Origin: Streptomyces sp. ISL-10
Lineage (GTDB): Bacteria > Actinomycetota > Actinomycetes > Streptomycetales > Streptomycetaceae
Length of the DNA stretch: 63,372 bases
Direction: 5' to 3'
NCBI RefSeq assembly: GCF_018614575.1
Contig: NZ_JAGGOJ010000045.1
Span: forward strand, 1-63,372
The notes under the pieces were generated by a model. That model was not told where the DNA came from. It saw nothing but the letters and a program-made list of their open reading frames with translations, and searched no databases. Positions 1 to 8,811 of the stretch are shown here, piece by piece. The position numbers were made by a program, and so were the translations under genes. Position 1 is the stretch's first letter. The number at the start of each line of letters is the position of its first letter.

Positions 1-172
1 GAGCCCGCTCGACGAGGCCGTGCACGGCTCCTTCGGCTGCTCGCGTCCGGCGCCGTGCACACCCGCCTGCGGTCAGGGCCTGGGGCCGGAGGGGAACGGG
101 ACACAGGCGCAACTCCATGGCGAGTCCGCAGACAGGCCAGGACGGGCCGGTGGCCACGGGACGGTGAGGACA
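1..172. other. Window edge, no gene supported
   Basis: No reading frame here shows a recognisable domain or a convincing ribosome binding site. It could hold the end of a gene that starts outside the window. Confidence 0.3.
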
Positions 173-214
173 ACGCACAGGCCCCCAGGGGGAATCCCCT
201 GGGGGCCTGTGCGT
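173..214 (-). terminator. Strong hairpin terminator of the exporter operon
   Basis: A perfect 19-bp stem (173-191 with 196-214) closes on a 4-nt GAAT loop, 12 bp beyond the stop codon of the minus-strand ABC exporter gene. There is no T-run, which is usual for Streptomyces terminators. It could also act on transcripts entering from the left. Confidence 0.8.
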
Positions 215-226
215 CAGGGCGGGTGG

Positions 227-2212
227 TCAGGCCTCCGCTGCTACCTGCGGCGCGGCTTCCGGCTCCCGCCGGCTGGCTGACCATGCCGCCCACAGCGCCG
301 CGTAGCGACCGCCCGCGGCCACCAACTCGTCGTGCGTGCCCGTCTCGACGACGCGGCCCTGGTCGAGTACGACGACGCGGTCCGCGGTCGCGGCCTGGGG
401 GAGCCGGTGGGCCACCATCAGCCCCGTACGTCCCTCAAGTGCCCGCAGGGCGGCGGTCTCCAGGGTGCGGGCGCCCGCGCTGCCGGCGTCCGCAGTGGCT
501 TCGTCCAGGATCGCCACCGGGGGATCGGCGAGAACGAGGCGTGCCAGGGCCAGTTGCTGGGCCTGGGTCACCGTGAGCCGGTGCCCGCCCTCGCCGACCA
601 CCGTGTCGAGCCCGTCGGGCAGCGCCTCCGTCCAGGCCAGGGCATCGACCCTGGCGAGCGCCGCGCGCAGCTCGTCGTCGGTGGCCTCCGGCCGGGCCAG
701 CCGCAGGTCCTCGGCCAACGGACCGGCGAACACGTGGACTTCCTGGCTGATCAGCGTCACCGCCCGTCGTACACCGGCCGGGCCGAGCTCGCGGGTGTCG
801 ACGCCACCCAGACGTATCGAACCACCGGACGGCTCGTGGACGCCGGCGATCAGCTTCGCCAGGGTGGTTTTCCCGGCCCCGCTGGCGCCGACCAGCGCCA
901 CCCGCTCCCCGCCGCGCACGTCCAGGTCGACCTCCTGCAGCACCGGGTGCCCGGGGACGTACGCATGGCTGAGCGCGGACACCTTGACGGAACCGTCCAC
1001 CGGTACGGCCGGCACGTCGGACTCCTGCTCGACCGGCAGGCTGGACACACCGACCAGGCGGGCAAGGCTCGCGCCGGCGGACTGCGCCTCGTCGATCAGA
1101 AAGAGCGCGGCGTTGACGGGATTGAACAGGGCGTGGAAGTACAGCGCTGCCGCGGTCGCCGTGCCGATGCTCACGGATCCGTTGTCGACCAGCATGAATC
1201 CCGTCACCAGGACCGCCGTCATCCCGACGAACTCGGCGAGGTTGAGCCGCGAGAAGAACCCCGAGACGAGCCGGATACCGCGCAGCGCGAGGCCCACGGC
1301 TTCCTGGGACCGCTGCTCCAACAGATCGGCGTGCCTGTCGTTCAGCCGGAACGCACGCACGGTGCGGACGCCGCCGACACTGTCGAGGAGCTGGTGCTGC
1401 AGGGAGCCGGTCGCCACCCGGTGCGCGGCGTACACGGGCGTGGACCGGGGGATGTACCACCTCACGGTGAGGACGTGGATCGGCACGGCGAGCAGGACGG
1501 CGAGAAGGAAGCGCCAGTCCAGCACGGTGAGTCCGACCAGCGTCAGCCCGATGGTGAGGAGGGCGGAGCTGAACTCGGGCAGCGCCTGGCGTACCGCATT
1601 GGTGATCAGCGTGACGTCGCCGGTCACCCTCGATGTCAGGTCGCCCGAACCGGCCTTCTCGACGCGTTCGAGCGGCAGTCGCAGCGCCCGATCGATGAAG
1701 CGCTCGCGCAGGCCGGCGAGAATGGTCTCGCCGAGCCGGGCGACGAGGGAACTGCCCACCGCGGTTCCTGCGCCCCTGCCGATGGCCACGGCGATGAGGA
1801 GGACCATCGGCAGTGTGAGCGACCCCGGCTCGCGCTGCTCGACGACCAGGTCGACGATGCGACCCAGCAGGGGGGCGGTCAGCATGCCGATGCCGGTTCC
1901 GATGACCAGGACGGTCACCGCGGACACCGCCAGAAGCCGGTGACGGCGCAGCAGCGAGCCGACGACGGCGAGGGTCTGGGCACCGGTGGCGATCGGCAGG
2001 AGTTCGCGATCCCGCGTGCCGGTTCCGCTCATCGTCCGTCCTCCGTCGTTCCCGCCGATGCCGTTCGCACCTTCGCCGTTGTTGCCTTTGCCGGTCGCAC
2101 GTCGGCCCTTCGCACGTCGGTCCTTCGGACGTTGACCGGTCGTACGTCGACCGGTCGTACCTTGGCCGTCCGCGCCGTTGTCGTTCACTGCTTCGTCGTT
2201 CACGGCCGTCAT
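227..2212 (-). CDS. ABC exporter half-transporter, subunit with intact Walker A (likely siderophore export)
   Basis: Type I ABC exporter of 661 residues: an N-terminal six-helix membrane domain fused to a nucleotide-binding domain. The NBD has a proper Walker A (GASGAGKTT), Walker B with catalytic Glu (VAILDEAT) and H-loop (AHRLPQ), but the signature is degenerate (LTVTQAQQ instead of LSGGQ). It overlaps the upstream partner gene by 4 bp (ATGA), which favours the start at 2212. However, the first 60 residues are low-complexity Gly/Asn/Arg sequence, and the ATG at 2032 (MSGTGTRD) is an alternative start. Facing a siderophore importer and sharing its iron-box region suggests export of the cluster's siderophore; the substrate is inferred from context. 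Confidence 0.85.
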   Translation of the reverse strand: MTAVNDEAVNDNGADGQGTTGRRTTGQRPKDRRAKGRRATGKGNNGEGANGIGGNDGGRTMSGTGTRDRELLPIATGAQTLAVVGSLLRRHRLLAVSAVTVLVIGTGIGMLTAPLLGRIVDLVVEQREPGSLTLPMVLLIAVAIGRGAGTAVGSSLVARLGETILAGLRERFIDRALRLPLERVEKAGSGDLTSRVTGDVTLITNAVRQALPEFSSALLTIGLTLVGLTVLDWRFLLAVLLAVPIHVLTVRWYIPRSTPVYAAHRVATGSLQHQLLDSVGGVRTVRAFRLNDRHADLLEQRSQEAVGLALRGIRLVSGFFSRLNLAEFVGMTAVLVTGFMLVDNGSVSIGTATAAALYFHALFNPVNAALFLIDEAQSAGASLARLVGVSSLPVEQESDVPAVPVDGSVKVSALSHAYVPGHPVLQEVDLDVRGGERVALVGASGAGKTTLAKLIAGVHEPSGGSIRLGGVDTRELGPAGVRRAVTLISQEVHVFAGPLAEDLRLARPEATDDELRAALARVDALAWTEALPDGLDTVVGEGGHRLTVTQAQQLALARLVLADPPVAILDEATADAGSAGARTLETAALRALEGRTGLMVAHRLPQAATADRVVVLDQGRVVETGTHDELVAAGGRYAALWAAWSASRREPEAAPQVAAEA

Positions 2213-3906
2213 GCCAGGACCACCGAGCGGTAGGCCTCGTCGCCGGCGACAAGGTCCGGATGGCGGCCGTCCGCGGTCACCGCGCCGTCGTCGAGCACCA
2301 CCACGCGATCGGTCACGGCGAGCAGAGCGGGGCTCGTGGTCACCAGGATCGTGGTGCGGTCACGGCGAAGCTCCCTCAGGCGGGTGGCGATCCGCGACTC
2401 GGTGACCGTGTCGACGGCGGTGGTCGGGTCATGGACGACCAGGACCGGGGGCTCGGCGGCGAGCGCCCTGGCCAGTGCGACTCGTTGACGCTGTCCGCCG
2501 GACAGGGACCGCCCGCGTTCGGTCAGCATGGTGTCCACACCCTGGGGCAGGGCGCGTGCGACATCATCCGCGGCCGAGGCTGCCAGGGCCGGTTCGACGT
2601 CCGCCGTGTCGCTTTCCGTTCCGGCCCGTACGTTGTCCAGCAGGCTGCTCTCGAACAGATCCGCGTCATGGTGCGCGACCAGGATCGCGCCGCGCACGCC
2701 GTCGGGATCGAGCGAAGCCAGGGATACGCCGTCGAGCTCGATCGCCCCTTCGGCGGGGTCGAGTTCCCGGCCAAGGCAGAGCAGCAGGTCCCTCGCCGCG
2801 GCCGGGTCCTTGGTGACCACGCCGACGAAGTCCCCGGGGCCGATGTCGAGGTCGACGCCACGCAGCGCGCCGTGCGTGACGCCGCGCAGCCGCAGCCGCC
2901 CGGTGACGGGCCGGGCCGGCGTGGCCGAGCCCGCCGTCACGGCGGGGGGCGACGCCAGCACTTCCGCGATCCGGCCGGCCGAGGCACGGCCCTGGGCGAA
3001 CTCGGCGCTGACGTAGGTGAGGAGCTGGAACGGCCCGAGGAGGAACTGCGCGAGTCCCACGGCCGCCACCAGGTCGCCGACGCTGATCGAGCCGCGGATC
3101 GCCAGATGCGCCCCGACCAGTCCGATGACCGCGATGAAGATGCCGGTCAGGGAGAGGATCGCGCCGGCGTGCCAGGCCCGGCTGCGGGCGGCACGCAGCG
3201 CCGCCGTCAGCGAGTCCTGACTGGTCCGCCGGTAGCGGGACACCGCGGCCGGTTCGGCGCCGATCCCCTTGAGGACCCGCAGACCCGCGACGAGGTCGGC
3301 GGCGACGCCGGAGGCGTGGGCGGCGTGCTCCTGTTCGACCTCGCTGCGCCGTTCGAGAGGTCGGCTGATCACATGGCCGAGCCACAGCAGCGGTGGGACG
3401 CCGAGCAGGATGAGCAGGCCGAGCGGTACCGAGATACGAAGGAGTGCCACTGCGCTGACGGCCAGTCCGGCGACCGCCGACATCGCGTACGGCAGTGCGG
3501 CCGCGACCGCACCGACCCGTTTGGCGTCGCCGGTGGCGATGGCCGTCAGTGCGCCGGGGAGCCTGCCCGCGTCGGCGCCGCCGCGCGGGTCGAGGACCCG
3601 GGTGCCGAGTTCGAGCCGGATCCGGTGCGCGGCGCGTTCCCCCGCTCCGTCGGTGATTCTGGCGGCAGTCCGGTAGCACGTGGACAGGACGAAGAAGAGC
3701 GCGGCCAGTACCAGGAGCCAGCGCAGGAGAGCGCCGGCGGAACCGGTCGCCACCGCCTCGTCGATGATCACGCCGATGATGACGGGGACCATCGCCTCGC
3801 ACACCTGGTGCGTCATGCCGAGGAGCGAGGCCCCGGCGATGCGGCGACGCTGGCTCCCGATCGCCCTCCAAAGGACGTGGCCCCCCGTCGGTCCTCCATC
3901 GAGCAT
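2209..3906 (-). CDS. ABC exporter half-transporter with degenerate NBD (partner subunit)
   Basis: 565-residue membrane-NBD fusion, first gene of the exporter operon. The signature motif is perfect (LSGGQRQRVALARAL), but the Walker A position reads VVTKDPAAARDLL with no GxxGxGKS/T, the catalytic Glu after Walker B is missing (VLVVHDPTTAVD), and the H-loop His is replaced (LVTTSPAL). It should therefore not hydrolyse ATP alone but would donate the signature motif to the Walker A site of the gene at 227-2212. Together they would form a heterodimer with one live and one dead site. The promoter lies in the iron-box region, so low iron should induce it. Confidence 0.85.
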   Translation of the reverse strand: MLDGGPTGGHVLWRAIGSQRRRIAGASLLGMTHQVCEAMVPVIIGVIIDEAVATGSAGALLRWLLVLAALFFVLSTCYRTAARITDGAGERAAHRIRLELGTRVLDPRGGADAGRLPGALTAIATGDAKRVGAVAAALPYAMSAVAGLAVSAVALLRISVPLGLLILLGVPPLLWLGHVISRPLERRSEVEQEHAAHASGVAADLVAGLRVLKGIGAEPAAVSRYRRTSQDSLTAALRAARSRAWHAGAILSLTGIFIAVIGLVGAHLAIRGSISVGDLVAAVGLAQFLLGPFQLLTYVSAEFAQGRASAGRIAEVLASPPAVTAGSATPARPVTGRLRLRGVTHGALRGVDLDIGPGDFVGVVTKDPAAARDLLLCLGRELDPAEGAIELDGVSLASLDPDGVRGAILVAHHDADLFESSLLDNVRAGTESDTADVEPALAASAADDVARALPQGVDTMLTERGRSLSGGQRQRVALARALAAEPPVLVVHDPTTAVDTVTESRIATRLRELRRDRTTILVTTSPALLAVTDRVVVLDDGAVTADGRHPDLVAGDEAYRSVVLA

Positions 3907-3936
3907 GCGGTACCTCCGGCGGAGACGAGACAGTGG

Positions 3937-3955
3937 TTAGGTAAGGCTACTCTAA
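3937..3955. promoter_or_regulatory. Iron box (DmdR/IdeR-type operator) 1
   Basis: TTAGGTAAGGCTACTCTAA matches the known actinobacterial iron-box consensus TTAGGTTAGGCTAACCTAA at 16 of 19 positions. It lies 31 bp upstream of the exporter gene start at 3906, where an iron-loaded DtxR-family repressor would block transcription. Confidence 0.8.
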
Positions 3956-4042
3956 TCAAATGCCAGGCCAAGCCCCGGTTCCGGCCTCGGCGCACCTGTC
4001 GTACTGGCAGAAAACGCACGGGCGTTGACCCTGTATTACCGG

Positions 4043-4061
4043 TTCGGTTAGGCTCACCTAA
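4043..4061. promoter_or_regulatory. Iron box 2, in front of the importer operon
   Basis: TTCGGTTAGGCTCACCTAA matches the consensus at 17 of 19 positions. It sits 68 bp upstream of the TTG start of the first FecCD permease. With iron box 1 it makes this a divergent, doubly operated intergenic region. Confidence 0.85.
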
Positions 4062-4128
4062 GTCAGCTTTTCCTGTGCGTACGTCACCTTTCCTGCGTGA
4101 TGCGCCATCTGCCACCAGGGGGTCATTC

Positions 4129-5202
4129 TTGTCGTCGGTCGAGGCCCGGACGGCATCCGAGATCGATGCCGACGACCCAACTGCCTCCTCGAAGCGCCGG
4201 GCCGCAGCGGCGGCACTGCGCGGCCTGGGGATCCTCGTGGGGCTCGGCGCACTGATCCTGGTCGCGCTGCTCAGCGTGTGGGTGGGCACCAGGGACATCC
4301 CGTTCACCTCGACGTGGAGCGTGCTGTGGCAGCCCGACGGGTCGGACGCCGCGGTCATCATCCACGACTACCGGATACCCCGGACCCTGCTCGGCCTCAT
4401 GGTGGGCATGGCACTGGGGCTTTCGGGCGCCCTCATGCAGGCGTTGACCCGCAATCCGCTCGCCGATCCCGGTCTGCTCGGCGTGAGCCTGGGCGCCTCC
4501 AGCGGCGTGGTGGTGGCGATCGCGTTCCTCGGCGTGGGGACGGCCCTCGGCTACGTCTGGTTCGCCTTCCTGGGTGCGGCGATCGCATCCGTCGCGGTCT
4601 ACATGCTCGGCTCGTCCGGGCGGACGCTCGCGACCCCTGACCGGTTGGTGGTCGCGGGTGCGGCGGTCACAGCGGTGCTGTACGCCTTCAACTACGCGGT
4701 CCTGCTGCTCGATCCGCGGGCGTTCGACCAGTTCCGGTTCTGGACGGTGGGCGCGCTCTCGGGCCGCACCTACGACATCGTGAACGTCATCCTGCCCTTC
4801 GTCGTCGTGGGTCTGGTCATCGCCCTGGCGCTGGCTCCCTCGCTGAACGCGCTCGCCCTGGGAGACCAGATGGGACGTGCACTGGGCGTCAACGTCGGCC
4901 GGACCCGGGTGCTCGGCGCCGTCTCGGTGATGCTGCTGTGCGGCGCCGCCACCGCCGCGGCGGGACCGATCGGCTTCGTCGGCCTCGTGGTCCCCCACAT
5001 GGCCCGTTTCGTGGTGGGCCCCGACCAGCGCTGGGTGCTGGCGTACTCGATGCTGATCGCGCCGATCCTGCTCATCGGCGCCGACGTCCTGGGCCGGGTG
5101 CTCGGTGCGCCCGGCGAGGTCCAGGTCGGCATTGTCACCGCGTTCATCGGAGCACCGCTGTTCCTCGCGCTGTGCCGCCGCCCGAAGCTGGCGATGCTGT
5201 GA
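4129..5202 (+). CDS. FecCD-family siderophore ABC permease, subunit 1
   Basis: Iron-siderophore importer permease of 357 residues with about nine hydrophobic segments and the family hallmark around GALMQALTRNPLADPGLLG. The open frame runs far upstream, but the membrane protein begins after the iron box. TTG at 4129 is preceded by an AGGGGGT ribosome site at 4117-4123 and gives the N-terminus LSSVEARTASEIDAD. It is the first gene of the operon 4129-9336 and overlaps the next permease by 4 bp (GTGA). Expression should be repressed by iron. Confidence 0.9.
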   Translation: MSSVEARTASEIDADDPTASSKRRAAAAALRGLGILVGLGALILVALLSVWVGTRDIPFTSTWSVLWQPDGSDAAVIIHDYRIPRTLLGLMVGMALGLSGALMQALTRNPLADPGLLGVSLGASSGVVVAIAFLGVGTALGYVWFAFLGAAIASVAVYMLGSSGRTLATPDRLVVAGAAVTAVLYAFNYAVLLLDPRAFDQFRFWTVGALSGRTYDIVNVILPFVVVGLVIALALAPSLNALALGDQMGRALGVNVGRTRVLGAVSVMLLCGAATAAAGPIGFVGLVVPHMARFVVGPDQRWVLAYSMLIAPILLIGADVLGRVLGAPGEVQVGIVTAFIGAPLFLALCRRPKLAML

Positions 5203-6323
5203 GCGCCGTACGGGAGGTCAGAGCCTCCGACACCCCGGCACCCGACAAAGTGAGCGATTTTGTGGACGTCCCGAAGCCCCGCGTGGTGAGCGGTCTCGTC
5301 ATCCGTACCCGCACCGGGCGGCTCTCCCTACGGGTCCAGGGCCGCGCGGTGGCCGTGACGGCGGCTCTGCTGGTCACGCTCACCACGGTCATGGGAATCA
5401 CCCTGACCACCGGGGACTTCGAGCTCTCGATCGGTGAAGTGCTCCAGGCGCTGGCCGGCAACGGGTCGGGCGGCGCGGACTTCATCGTCAACACCCTGCG
5501 TATGCCACGGCTGCTGACCGCGCTGTGCGTCGGGGCCGCGCTGGCGGTCAGCGGGGCGATCCTGCAGAGCCTGACCCGCAACTCGCTCGGCAGCCCGGAC
5601 ATCATCGGCTTCACCAACGGGTCGGCGACCGGAGCGCTGATCGTCATCGTCGTGCTCCACGGAAGCATGACCCAGATCGCGCTGGGCGCGCTGATCGGCG
5701 GCCTTGCCACGGCCGCCGCCGTCTACCTGCTGGTGTTCGGCGCCGGCATGCACGGGTTCCGGCTCGTCGTCATGGGCATCGGCCTGAGCGCCCTGCTGCT
5801 CGCCGTCAACTCGTACCTGATCACCCGGGCGAGCTGGCAGGAGGCGCTGGAGGCCCAGGCCTGGCTGATCGGCAGCCTGGGCAACCGGGGCTGGGACCAC
5901 GCCGCCGCGGTCGGCATCGCGGTCGCGATCCTGCTTCCCTTCGCCTTCGGTCTCGCCGGCAGGCTCTCCATGGTGGAGATGGGCGACGACACGGCGACGG
6001 CGCTCGGCGTCAACGTGGCGGGCAGCCGGCTGGCGCTGCTCTTCATCAGTGTCGCGCTGGCCGCCTTCGCCACGGCGGTGACCGGTCCGATCTGGTTCAT
6101 CGCGCTGGCGGCCCCCCAGCTCGCCCGGCGGCTGATCCGGTCGTCCGGCCCCGCACTGGTCCCGGCCGCCCTCATGGGCGCCCTCCTGCTGGCCGGGAGC
6201 GATCTCGCGGTGCAGCGCATCTTCTCACCCGCTCTCCTTCCGGTGGGTACGGCGACCGGCACCATCGGTGGGTTGTATCTCATCTGGCTGCTGGTCACGG
6301 AATCGCGAAAGAGCCGCGCATGA
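5199..6323 (+). CDS. FecCD-family siderophore ABC permease, subunit 2
   Basis: Second FecCD permease, 374 residues from the GTG at 5199 that overlaps the stop of subunit 1. A hydrophilic N-terminal tail of about 45 residues precedes the membrane segments. The family motif is seen at GAILQSLTRNSLGSPDIIG and a second conserved loop near GPIWFIALAAPQLARRL. It pairs with subunit 1 to form the heterodimeric channel, and it overlaps the ATPase gene by ATGA, so all three subunits are translationally coupled. Confidence 0.9.
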   Translation: MSAVREVRASDTPAPDKVSDFVDVPKPRVVSGLVIRTRTGRLSLRVQGRAVAVTAALLVTLTTVMGITLTTGDFELSIGEVLQALAGNGSGGADFIVNTLRMPRLLTALCVGAALAVSGAILQSLTRNSLGSPDIIGFTNGSATGALIVIVVLHGSMTQIALGALIGGLATAAAVYLLVFGAGMHGFRLVVMGIGLSALLLAVNSYLITRASWQEALEAQAWLIGSLGNRGWDHAAAVGIAVAILLPFAFGLAGRLSMVEMGDDTATALGVNVAGSRLALLFISVALAAFATAVTGPIWFIALAAPQLARRLIRSSGPALVPAALMGALLLAGSDLAVQRIFSPALLPVGTATGTIGGLYLIWLLVTESRKSRA

Positions 6324-7168
6324 CAGGAACGATCCCCCCGACAGCCCGGCTGCGCGCCGAGGACCTGACACTCTCCTACGAGCAGCGGACCGTGGCCACC
6401 TCTCTCGGGGTCGTCATACCGGACCACTCGTTCACGGTGATCATCGGCCCGAACGCCTGCGGCAAATCCACCCTCCTCAAGGCCTTGGCCCGCATGCTGC
6501 GGCCCAAGGCGGGCGAGGTGTATCTCGACGGGGCCGCCATCTCGTCGTACCGCTCCCGCGAAGTCGCGCGCAGGCTCGGCCTGCTCCCGCAGTCGTCCAC
6601 CGCGCCGGGTGGCATCACGGTGGGGGATCTCGTGGCCCGCGGCCGCTATCCGCACCAGCGGATGCTGAAGCAGTGGTCCGCCGAGGACGAGTCCGCCGTG
6701 ATCGAGGCGATGCGGCAGACCGGCGTGCTCGAACTCGCCGACCGGCCCGTCGACGACCTCTCCGGTGGCCAGCGGCAACGCGTGTGGCTGTCCATGGTGC
6801 TGGCGCAGGAGACGTCCATCCTCCTGCTCGACGAACCGACCACGTACCTCGACATCGCCCACCAGGTCGAGGTGCTGAATCTGTGCGCCGATCTGCACGA
6901 GCGGAAGGGGCACACGATCGTCGCGGTCCTGCACGATCTCAACCAGGCCTGCCGCTACGCCACCCACCTGGTGGTGATGAGGCCCGGCGGCACCATCGCC
7001 GCCGAAGGCGACCCGGCGACGGTCATGACCGCCGAGCTGGTCGAGGACGTGTTCGGCCTGCCCTGCAGGATCATCGACGATCCCGAGACCGGCACTCCGC
7101 TGATGGTGCCCACCGCGCGCAAGCGCCCAGCCATGGCCGGGGACGCCGCCATGGCGGAGACACCCTAG
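6320..7168 (+). CDS. Siderophore importer ATPase (FecE/FhuC type)
   Basis: 282-residue ABC ATPase with complete motifs: Walker A IIGPNACGKSTLLKAL, signature LSGGQRQRVWLS, Walker B ILLLDEPTTYLD and H-loop VLHDLN. The order FecCD-FecCD-ATPase is the classic iron-siderophore uptake arrangement. No extracellular substrate-binding lipoprotein is found next to it or anywhere in the island, so that component must lie left of the window or elsewhere in the genome. Confidence 0.92.
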   Translation: MTGTIPPTARLRAEDLTLSYEQRTVATSLGVVIPDHSFTVIIGPNACGKSTLLKALARMLRPKAGEVYLDGAAISSYRSREVARRLGLLPQSSTAPGGITVGDLVARGRYPHQRMLKQWSAEDESAVIEAMRQTGVLELADRPVDDLSGGQRQRVWLSMVLAQETSILLLDEPTTYLDIAHQVEVLNLCADLHERKGHTIVAVLHDLNQACRYATHLVVMRPGGTIAAEGDPATVMTAELVEDVFGLPCRIIDDPETGTPLMVPTARKRPAMAGDAAMAETP

Positions 7169-7180
7169 GGACGACTGCCC

Positions 7181-8767
7181 ATGCTCTGCACGAGGCTGAC
7201 GAACGCGAATATCGTCACCATGGACCCGGACCATCCCGTCGCCCACGACCTGGGCATCTGGCGCGGCCGGATCGTGGGCCTGGACGACGCGGTGACCTCG
7301 CTGCCCGCCCGCGAGGTCATCGACCTCCAGGGGGCCACGGTGCTGCCCGGATTCATCGACAGTCATGTCCACCTGGCCTGGACGGGTCTGAAGGCGAGCA
7401 CGCCGAGCGTGGCGCCCTGCACACGGATCGAGGACGTGCTCGCCGTCGTGGCGGACGCCGTCTCCCGGCAGTCTTCGCAGTCTTCGGCCGGCGCCTGGGT
7501 GGACGTCGCCGGCTACGACCAGCGCGCTCTGGGGCGCCACCTGACCGCCGCCGAACTGGACAAGGTCAGCCACGGGCGCAAGGTGTTCCTGATGCACGAC
7601 TCCGGACACGGCTGCGTGGTCAACAGCGCCGTCCTGGATCTGCTTCCCGCCGATGTCCCGCACCAGGACGGATTTCTCGCCGAGAGCTCCATGACCGCCG
7701 CACGGCAACTGCGTCTGCCGTACTCCCAGGCGGAGCTCGCGGACGCCATCGAGCGGGCGGGCCGGGTCTGTCTGACAGAAGGCGTCACCGCCTGCGCCGA
7801 AGCGGGCATCGGGGGCGGTCTGCTGGGCCACAGCCCCGTCGAACTCGGGGCTTACCAGCTTCTCCGGGAGCAGGGCCGGCTGCCCCTGCGCGTGCAGCTC
7901 ATGGCGGCCGGGGACACGCTGCGTCCCGTCGCCTCACACGACTGCGACGGCATCCCCCGCGCCCTCGACCTCGGCCTGCGCACCGGGTTCGGCGACGACT
8001 GGCTCTCCATGGGCGCCCTCAAGATCTACACCGACGGCGGCATGATGGCCCGTACCGCCGCACTCACCAGCCCGTACCACGGGATGGAACACACCGGTCA
8101 GTTCCAGGACGACCCCGAGCGCATCGCGGACACCATCGTGGACGGCCATCTCGCCGGCTGGCAGCTCGCCGTCCACGCCATCGGGGACCGCGCCGCGGAC
8201 CTCGCCCTGGACGCCCTGGAACGAGCTCAGCGTCTGCGCCCGCGCCCGGGCGCCCGGCACCGCGTCGAACACGCGGGCCTGATCCGGCCCGACCAGCTCC
8301 CGCGCCTCGCACAGCTCGGCGCGGCCGCGGTGATCCAGCCGAACTTCCTGCGTTACTTCGGCGACGACTACGCATCGATCATGGGCGAGGACCGGGCCCC
8401 CTGGCTGTACCGGGGCCGAAGCTTCCTGGACCACGGCATCACGCTGGTGGGCAGCTCCGACCGGCCCGTCACGGACGGATCGCCGCTGCGAGCCGTCCAG
8501 TTCATGGTCGAGCGTGCCTCCGAGTCGGGCCAGGTGATCGGCCCGGACGAGGGCATCACCGTCGACGAGGCGCTGCGCTCGTACACCGTCGGTGGCGCCT
8601 ACGCCTGCCACTGGGACGACAGCGCGGGCACTCTCACTCCGGGCAAGCGCGCCGACCTGGTCGTGCTGGGAGACGACCCACGGCGCGTCAGCACCTCGCG
8701 CATCGGTGACATCGAGGTGGTGTCGACGTTCGTCGACGGCCGCGAGACCGAGGCGTCGGCGCGATGA
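7181..8767 (+). CDS. YtcJ-like metal-dependent amidohydrolase
   Basis: 528-residue amidohydrolase (family 3, YtcJ-like). It has the metal-binding HxH at GFIDSHVHLAWTG, later conserved histidines at AVHAIGDRAAD and HRVEHAGLI, and the Asp near GSSDRPVTDGSPL. It starts 12 bp after the importer ATPase stop, so it belongs to the same iron-controlled transcript. Known relatives hydrolyse N-acyl or amide bonds. Cleaving amide links of an imported ferric siderophore, or processing an acylated precursor, would fit the context, but that is inference. No signal peptide is seen, so it should be cytoplasmic. Confidence 0.8.
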   Translation: MLCTRLTNANIVTMDPDHPVAHDLGIWRGRIVGLDDAVTSLPAREVIDLQGATVLPGFIDSHVHLAWTGLKASTPSVAPCTRIEDVLAVVADAVSRQSSQSSAGAWVDVAGYDQRALGRHLTAAELDKVSHGRKVFLMHDSGHGCVVNSAVLDLLPADVPHQDGFLAESSMTAARQLRLPYSQAELADAIERAGRVCLTEGVTACAEAGIGGGLLGHSPVELGAYQLLREQGRLPLRVQLMAAGDTLRPVASHDCDGIPRALDLGLRTGFGDDWLSMGALKIYTDGGMMARTAALTSPYHGMEHTGQFQDDPERIADTIVDGHLAGWQLAVHAIGDRAADLALDALERAQRLRPRPGARHRVEHAGLIRPDQLPRLAQLGAAAVIQPNFLRYFGDDYASIMGEDRAPWLYRGRSFLDHGITLVGSSDRPVTDGSPLRAVQFMVERASESGQVIGPDEGITVDEALRSYTVGGAYACHWDDSAGTLTPGKRADLVVLGDDPRRVSTSRIGDIEVVSTFVDGRETEASAR

Positions 8768-8811
8768 GGGCCGACCACTACGAGTGCTGACGCAATCAAG
8801 AGGGGAATCCT

